DNA of 64,000 bases. It comes from an uncultured Clostridia bacterium. GTDB taxonomy: Bacteria > Bacillota > Clostridia > Lachnospirales > Cellulosilyticaceae. The notes beneath the pieces were generated by a model, which was not told the origin of the DNA, did no database searches, and was given only the letters and a program-made list of their open reading frames with translations. Location: the NCBI GenBank assembly GCA_937921505.1, contig CAKZUB010000019.1, positions 1-64,000 on the forward strand, given 5' to 3'. Positions within the stretch are counted from its first letter, which is position 1. Each line of letters begins with the position of its first letter. A program made the position numbers and the translations under genes. Of this stretch, positions 61,659 to 64,000 are shown in pieces.

Positions 61659-62615
61659 TTGAAAGATACATATGGGAGAGAGATTAACTATTTACGATTA
61701 TCTATAACAGATTTATGTAATCTCAGATGTCAGTACTGCATGCCATCAAATGGTATTCAAAAGATAGCGCATGCAGCTATTTTAACACTTGAAGAGCTTG
61801 ATGAAATAGCCTTGGCTTTTGCAAGACTTGGGATTACTAAAGTCCGCATTACAGGAGGCGAGCCCCTTGCAAGAAAAGGGATTATTACGCTAATAGAGAA
61901 AATAAGCCGACACGAGAGTATCACAGATCTTGCTTTAACAACAAATGGGACGCTTTTAAATACTATGGCACAAGATCTCAAAAATGCAGGTCTTAAGAGA
62001 GTCAATATTAGTGTAGATTCTTTAGATGATAAAAAATACAACATGATGACCAGAGGCGGCAAACTAAAAGAAGTCCTTAAGGGCATCGAAAAAGCTAAAG
62101 AAGTAGGCTTAACGCCTATTAAGCTCAATGTTGTATTAATTGGTGGATTTAATGATAATGAGATTGAAAGTTTTGTTAGCCTTACTCAAGATGAAGCTAT
62201 AGATGTACGCTTTATTGAGCTTATGCCAATAGGCGAAGTGGCTAAGTGGTCACAGAGCAATTTCTTGCCAAATGACTATGTACTAGAGACTGTACCTACA
62301 CTTGTGAAAATGGAGAAGGTGGACCCAAGCTCACCTGCACTTTACTATCAACTCCCCGGAGCCAAAGGCCGAGTGGGGCTTATTAGTCCTGTTTCTTGTA
62401 AGTTTTGTCATACATGCAACAGAGTACGCTTAACATCAGAAGGTAAACTCAAACATTGCCTTCATTCTAATGAAGAATTTGATTTAAAAGAAGTGTTAAG
62501 ACAAGGGAATAGCATAACAGATTTTATTCAATATGTTATGCTGCAAAAACCCTTAGAACATACGATTGAAGAGGGAAGCTTTATTGCAAGAAATATGATT
62601 CAAGTTGGTGGATAA
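61659..62615 (+). CDS. moaA: GTP 3',8-cyclase (radical SAM)
   Basis: First enzyme of molybdopterin synthesis, about 318 residues. The N-terminal radical SAM cluster is CNLRCQYC. The GGEPLARKG SAM motif follows. The C-terminal cluster is CKFCHTCNRVRLTSEGKLKHC (spaced C-x2-C-x13-C). TTG 61659 is preferred because the family begins close to this point (KDTYGREINYLRLS), and the alternative GTG 61650 lies in the AGGTGAG site. It overlaps the end of the previous gene unless TTG is used. Confidence 0.93.
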   Translation: MKDTYGREINYLRLSITDLCNLRCQYCMPSNGIQKIAHAAILTLEELDEIALAFARLGITKVRITGGEPLARKGIITLIEKISRHESITDLALTTNGTLLNTMAQDLKNAGLKRVNISVDSLDDKKYNMMTRGGKLKEVLKGIEKAKEVGLTPIKLNVVLIGGFNDNEIESFVSLTQDEAIDVRFIELMPIGEVAKWSQSNFLPNDYVLETVPTLVKMEKVDPSSPALYYQLPGAKGRVGLISPVSCKFCHTCNRVRLTSEGKLKHCLHSNEEFDLKEVLRQGNSITDFIQYVMLQKPLEHTIEEGSFIARNMIQVGG

Positions 62616-62632
62616 CAAGAGGAGGAGAATAA

Positions 62633-63109
62633 ATGTCATTTACACACTTTAATGATTCAGGAAGGGCTTATATGGTAGAGGTCACCGGGAAAGACGATAC
62701 TTCAAGAACTGCAATTGCACAAGGTCGGATTACTATGAAACCAGAAACAATAGAAGCCATTCAAAATGAGCGTATTAAAAAGGGAGATGTTTTATCAGTT
62801 TCTCAAGTTGCAGGCATTATGGGAGCCAAAAAAACAAGTGAGGTTATTCCTATGTGCCATCCGCTCATGTTAACTGGGGTAGATCTGCGTTTTCAGATAG
62901 AGAAAAATTGCATTTTAATTGAAGCAGAAGTTAAGACAGTAGGTAAAACAGGCGTTGAGATGGAAGCTTTAACAGCTGTAGCGATGGCAGCTTTAACCAT
63001 CTATGATATGTGCAAGGCGCTTGATAAAGAAATGGTGATTGGAGAAATCAGTTTGATGAAAAAAACAGGTGGTAAATCAGGAGATTATTTTAAGGAGGGG
63101 CTAAAATGA
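62633..63109 (+). CDS. moaC: cyclic pyranopterin monophosphate synthase
   Basis: A 158-residue enzyme that acts with MoaA to form cyclic pyranopterin monophosphate. Family motifs visible are the conserved [34 protein letters not shown] and the catalytic-loop lysines near the C-terminus in [12 protein letters not shown]. The start has a GAGGAGGAG site. Confidence 0.95.
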   Translation: MSFTHFNDSGRAYMVEVTGKDDTSRTAIAQGRITMKPETIEAIQNERIKKGDVLSVSQVAGIMGAKKTSEVIPMCHPLMLTGVDLRFQIEKNCILIEAEVKTVGKTGVEMEALTAVAMAALTIYDMCKALDKEMVIGEISLMKKTGGKSGDYFKEGLK

Positions 63110-63552
63110 GCAAAGTTATTGGAAAAGTCATTTCAGTGAATATCAGTAAAGAAAAAGGCGTTATCAAAGAATCAATTCCAGAAGGCTATTTTCAAGAATC
63201 ACATGGGTTAGTAGGCGATGCCCATGCAGGGAAGTGGCATAGACAGGTCAGTTTACTGGCACAAGAAAGTATTGATAAGATGACGAAAGTGGGGATTGAA
63301 GGACTTTGCAGTGGGAAATTTGCTGAAAACATTACGACACAAGGTATTGAACTTCATACCCTTAAAGTAGGTACATTACTTAAAATTGGAGAAACCATCC
63401 AAGAGCTTTCACAAATCGGTAAAGAATGTCATACTGGGTGCGCGATAAAAGTACAAGTAGGCCAATGTATTATGCCTAAAGAAGGTATTTTTACAAAAGT
63501 TATCCAAAGTGGCATCGTTAAAGCAGGTGACAGTATTGAAATAGTTGAGTAA
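63106..63552 (+). CDS. MOSC domain protein
   Basis: A 148-residue stand-alone MOSC domain, a family that handles molybdenum cofactor sulfur chemistry. It has [22 protein letters not shown] near residues 32-52, the conserved [14 protein letters not shown], and the cysteine region [18 protein letters not shown]. It overlaps moaC by four bases and closes the cofactor operon. MoaD and MoaE genes are not in the window. Confidence 0.9.
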   Translation: MSKVIGKVISVNISKEKGVIKESIPEGYFQESHGLVGDAHAGKWHRQVSLLAQESIDKMTKVGIEGLCSGKFAENITTQGIELHTLKVGTLLKIGETIQELSQIGKECHTGCAIKVQVGQCIMPKEGIFTKVIQSGIVKAGDSIEIVE

Positions 63553-63686
63553 AATAAGTAATCTTCAAATTTTAACTTGAGGAAATTCAATAAATCTGAT
63601 AACATATAAGTAATTACAGAGATGATTGTAGTTAATTTGTACAAAATTAGAGTAAACCCAACGTCCGAGTTAATTGTTCTAACGTT

Positions 63687-63721
63687 TATGGCTATGAACT
63701 GCTAGACTATGGCTATGAACT
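63687..63721 (+). repeat. 14-base direct repeat upstream of the oxidoreductase riboswitch
   Basis: TATGGCTATGAACT occurs at 63687-63700 and 63708-63721 with a 21-base period, two turns of the helix. It lies directly before the structured leader. It may be a binding site for a regulator or a by-product of slippage. Confidence 0.55.
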
Positions 63722-63724
63722 ATT

Positions 63725-63803
63725 AACCTATGGGTAGCACAGGAAACTGTACTGCCTCCCATGTTTGGAAAGGATTTGGAAATAAATAAAACCAAAAGGG
63801 GGT
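63725..63803 (+). ncRNA. probable Tuco/Moco riboswitch before the aldehyde oxidoreductase gene
   Basis: ATGGG (63730-63734) pairs with CCCAT (63758-63762), enclosing ACAG-GAAA-CTGT (63739-63750) and GCCTCCC. TTTGGAAAGGAT follows, the same order of elements as at 55598-55641. No T-tailed terminator is visible. TTTGG (63764 or 63775) could pair with CCAAA (63792-63796) next to the AGGGGG ribosome site, so control of translation is possible. The simple stem fits the tungsten-cofactor variant described as lacking one helix, but this was not computed. Confidence 0.68.
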
Positions 63804-63809
63804 CGTTTT

Positions 63810-64000
63810 ATGTACGGTTATCAAGGGAAGGTTTTAAGAATTAATCTCACAACAAGTACTTATGCAGTAGAAGGGTTAGACGAGGCAGTTGCAAAGAAGT
63901 TTATAGGTGGACGGGGACTTGGTACTAAATTGTATTCAGATGAAGTATCTCCTGATGTTGATGCTTTAAGTCCAGAAAACAAACTTTTAGTGGTAACAGG
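63810..64000 (+). CDS. aldehyde:ferredoxin oxidoreductase, N-terminal part (cut by window end)
   Basis: The first 63 codons match the start of tungsten-dependent aldehyde:ferredoxin oxidoreductases: YGYQGKVLRINLTT, then FIGGRGLGTKLYSDEV and LSPENKLLVVT. These enzymes oxidise aldehydes to acids with ferredoxin, using a tungstopterin. The gene follows the cofactor and tungstate-uptake operon and has its own riboswitch-like leader, so cofactor supply and cofactor use are regulated together. The metal and iron-sulfur ligands lie beyond the window. Confidence 0.9.
   Translation, partial: MYGYQGKVLRINLTTSTYAVEGLDEAVAKKFIGGRGLGTKLYSDEVSPDVDALSPENKLLVVT

Overview
The window is AT-rich DNA that reads like a strictly anaerobic, low-GC Gram-positive of the Clostridia. 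A Lachnospiraceae-like origin is my inference. The signs are an oxygen-sensitive glycyl radical enzyme, an [FeFe]-hydrogenase, a tungsten-type aldehyde:ferredoxin oxidoreductase, a class III fructose-1,6-bisphosphatase, YesM/YesN two-component systems, strong AGGAGG-type ribosome sites and many T-tailed hairpin terminators. No transposase, integrase, phage gene or CRISPR array was seen.

Layout. 1-300: the end of a tRNA operon (a 3' tRNA fragment, tRNA-Val, tRNA-Met) and a large hairpin terminator. 450-7330: a sugar-sensing kinase/regulator pair followed by a lipoprotein binding protein and two permeases of a CUT1-type sugar transporter with no ATPase of its own. 7560-10030: ispF and fbp. 10120-39190: a GntR regulator and a large sugar-catabolic cluster (copy A). 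39390-52570: a collinear, shorter second copy (copy B). 52855-55400: a zinc-ribbon protein, a type I pullulanase and a small membrane protein. 55430-64000: a molybdenum/tungsten cofactor and tungstate-uptake operon, ending in the start of an aldehyde:ferredoxin oxidoreductase gene. Both this operon and the oxidoreductase gene have a leader that looks like a Moco/Tuco riboswitch.

The most interesting part is the duplicated cluster. Each copy encodes a complete YtfQ/YtfR/YtfT/YjfF-like (galactofuranose-type) ABC importer, an FGGY sugar kinase, a zinc alcohol dehydrogenase, an iron-type glycerol-dehydrogenase-like enzyme, a 2-hydroxyacid dehydrogenase, a phosphotriesterase-like (probably lactonase) protein, a KDPG-type aldolase, a cupin phosphoglucose isomerase of the archaeal type and a shikimate-dehydrogenase-like protein. 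Copy A also has a second zinc dehydrogenase, a second FGGY kinase, a 1142-residue NADPH-oxidoreductase/[FeFe]-hydrogenase fusion, a glycyl radical enzyme with its activase, a ureidoglycolate-lyase-like cupin, and a binding protein/sensor kinase/response regulator trio. This suggests an Entner-Doudoroff-like route: import of a furanose-type sugar, phosphorylation, isomerisation and oxidation, lactone opening, aldol cleavage to pyruvate, and disposal of electrons as H2. The actual substrate cannot be read from the sequence.

Copy B looks like a decaying or trimmed duplicate. Its second zinc dehydrogenase is a pseudogene with several internal deletions. The spacer where copy A carries the glycyl radical enzyme still holds a short match to the 3' end of that gene. 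Identity between the copies is patchy, with near-identical stretches next to diverged ones, which suggests gene conversion.

Regulation visible in the DNA: palindromes with the core ATGTAATTACAT lie at the copy A promoter and upstream of the hydrogenase fusion, with a variant at gntR itself. The second kinase gene and the importer binding-protein gene of copy A share a matching promoter block (TTAACA-N17-TATCAT).
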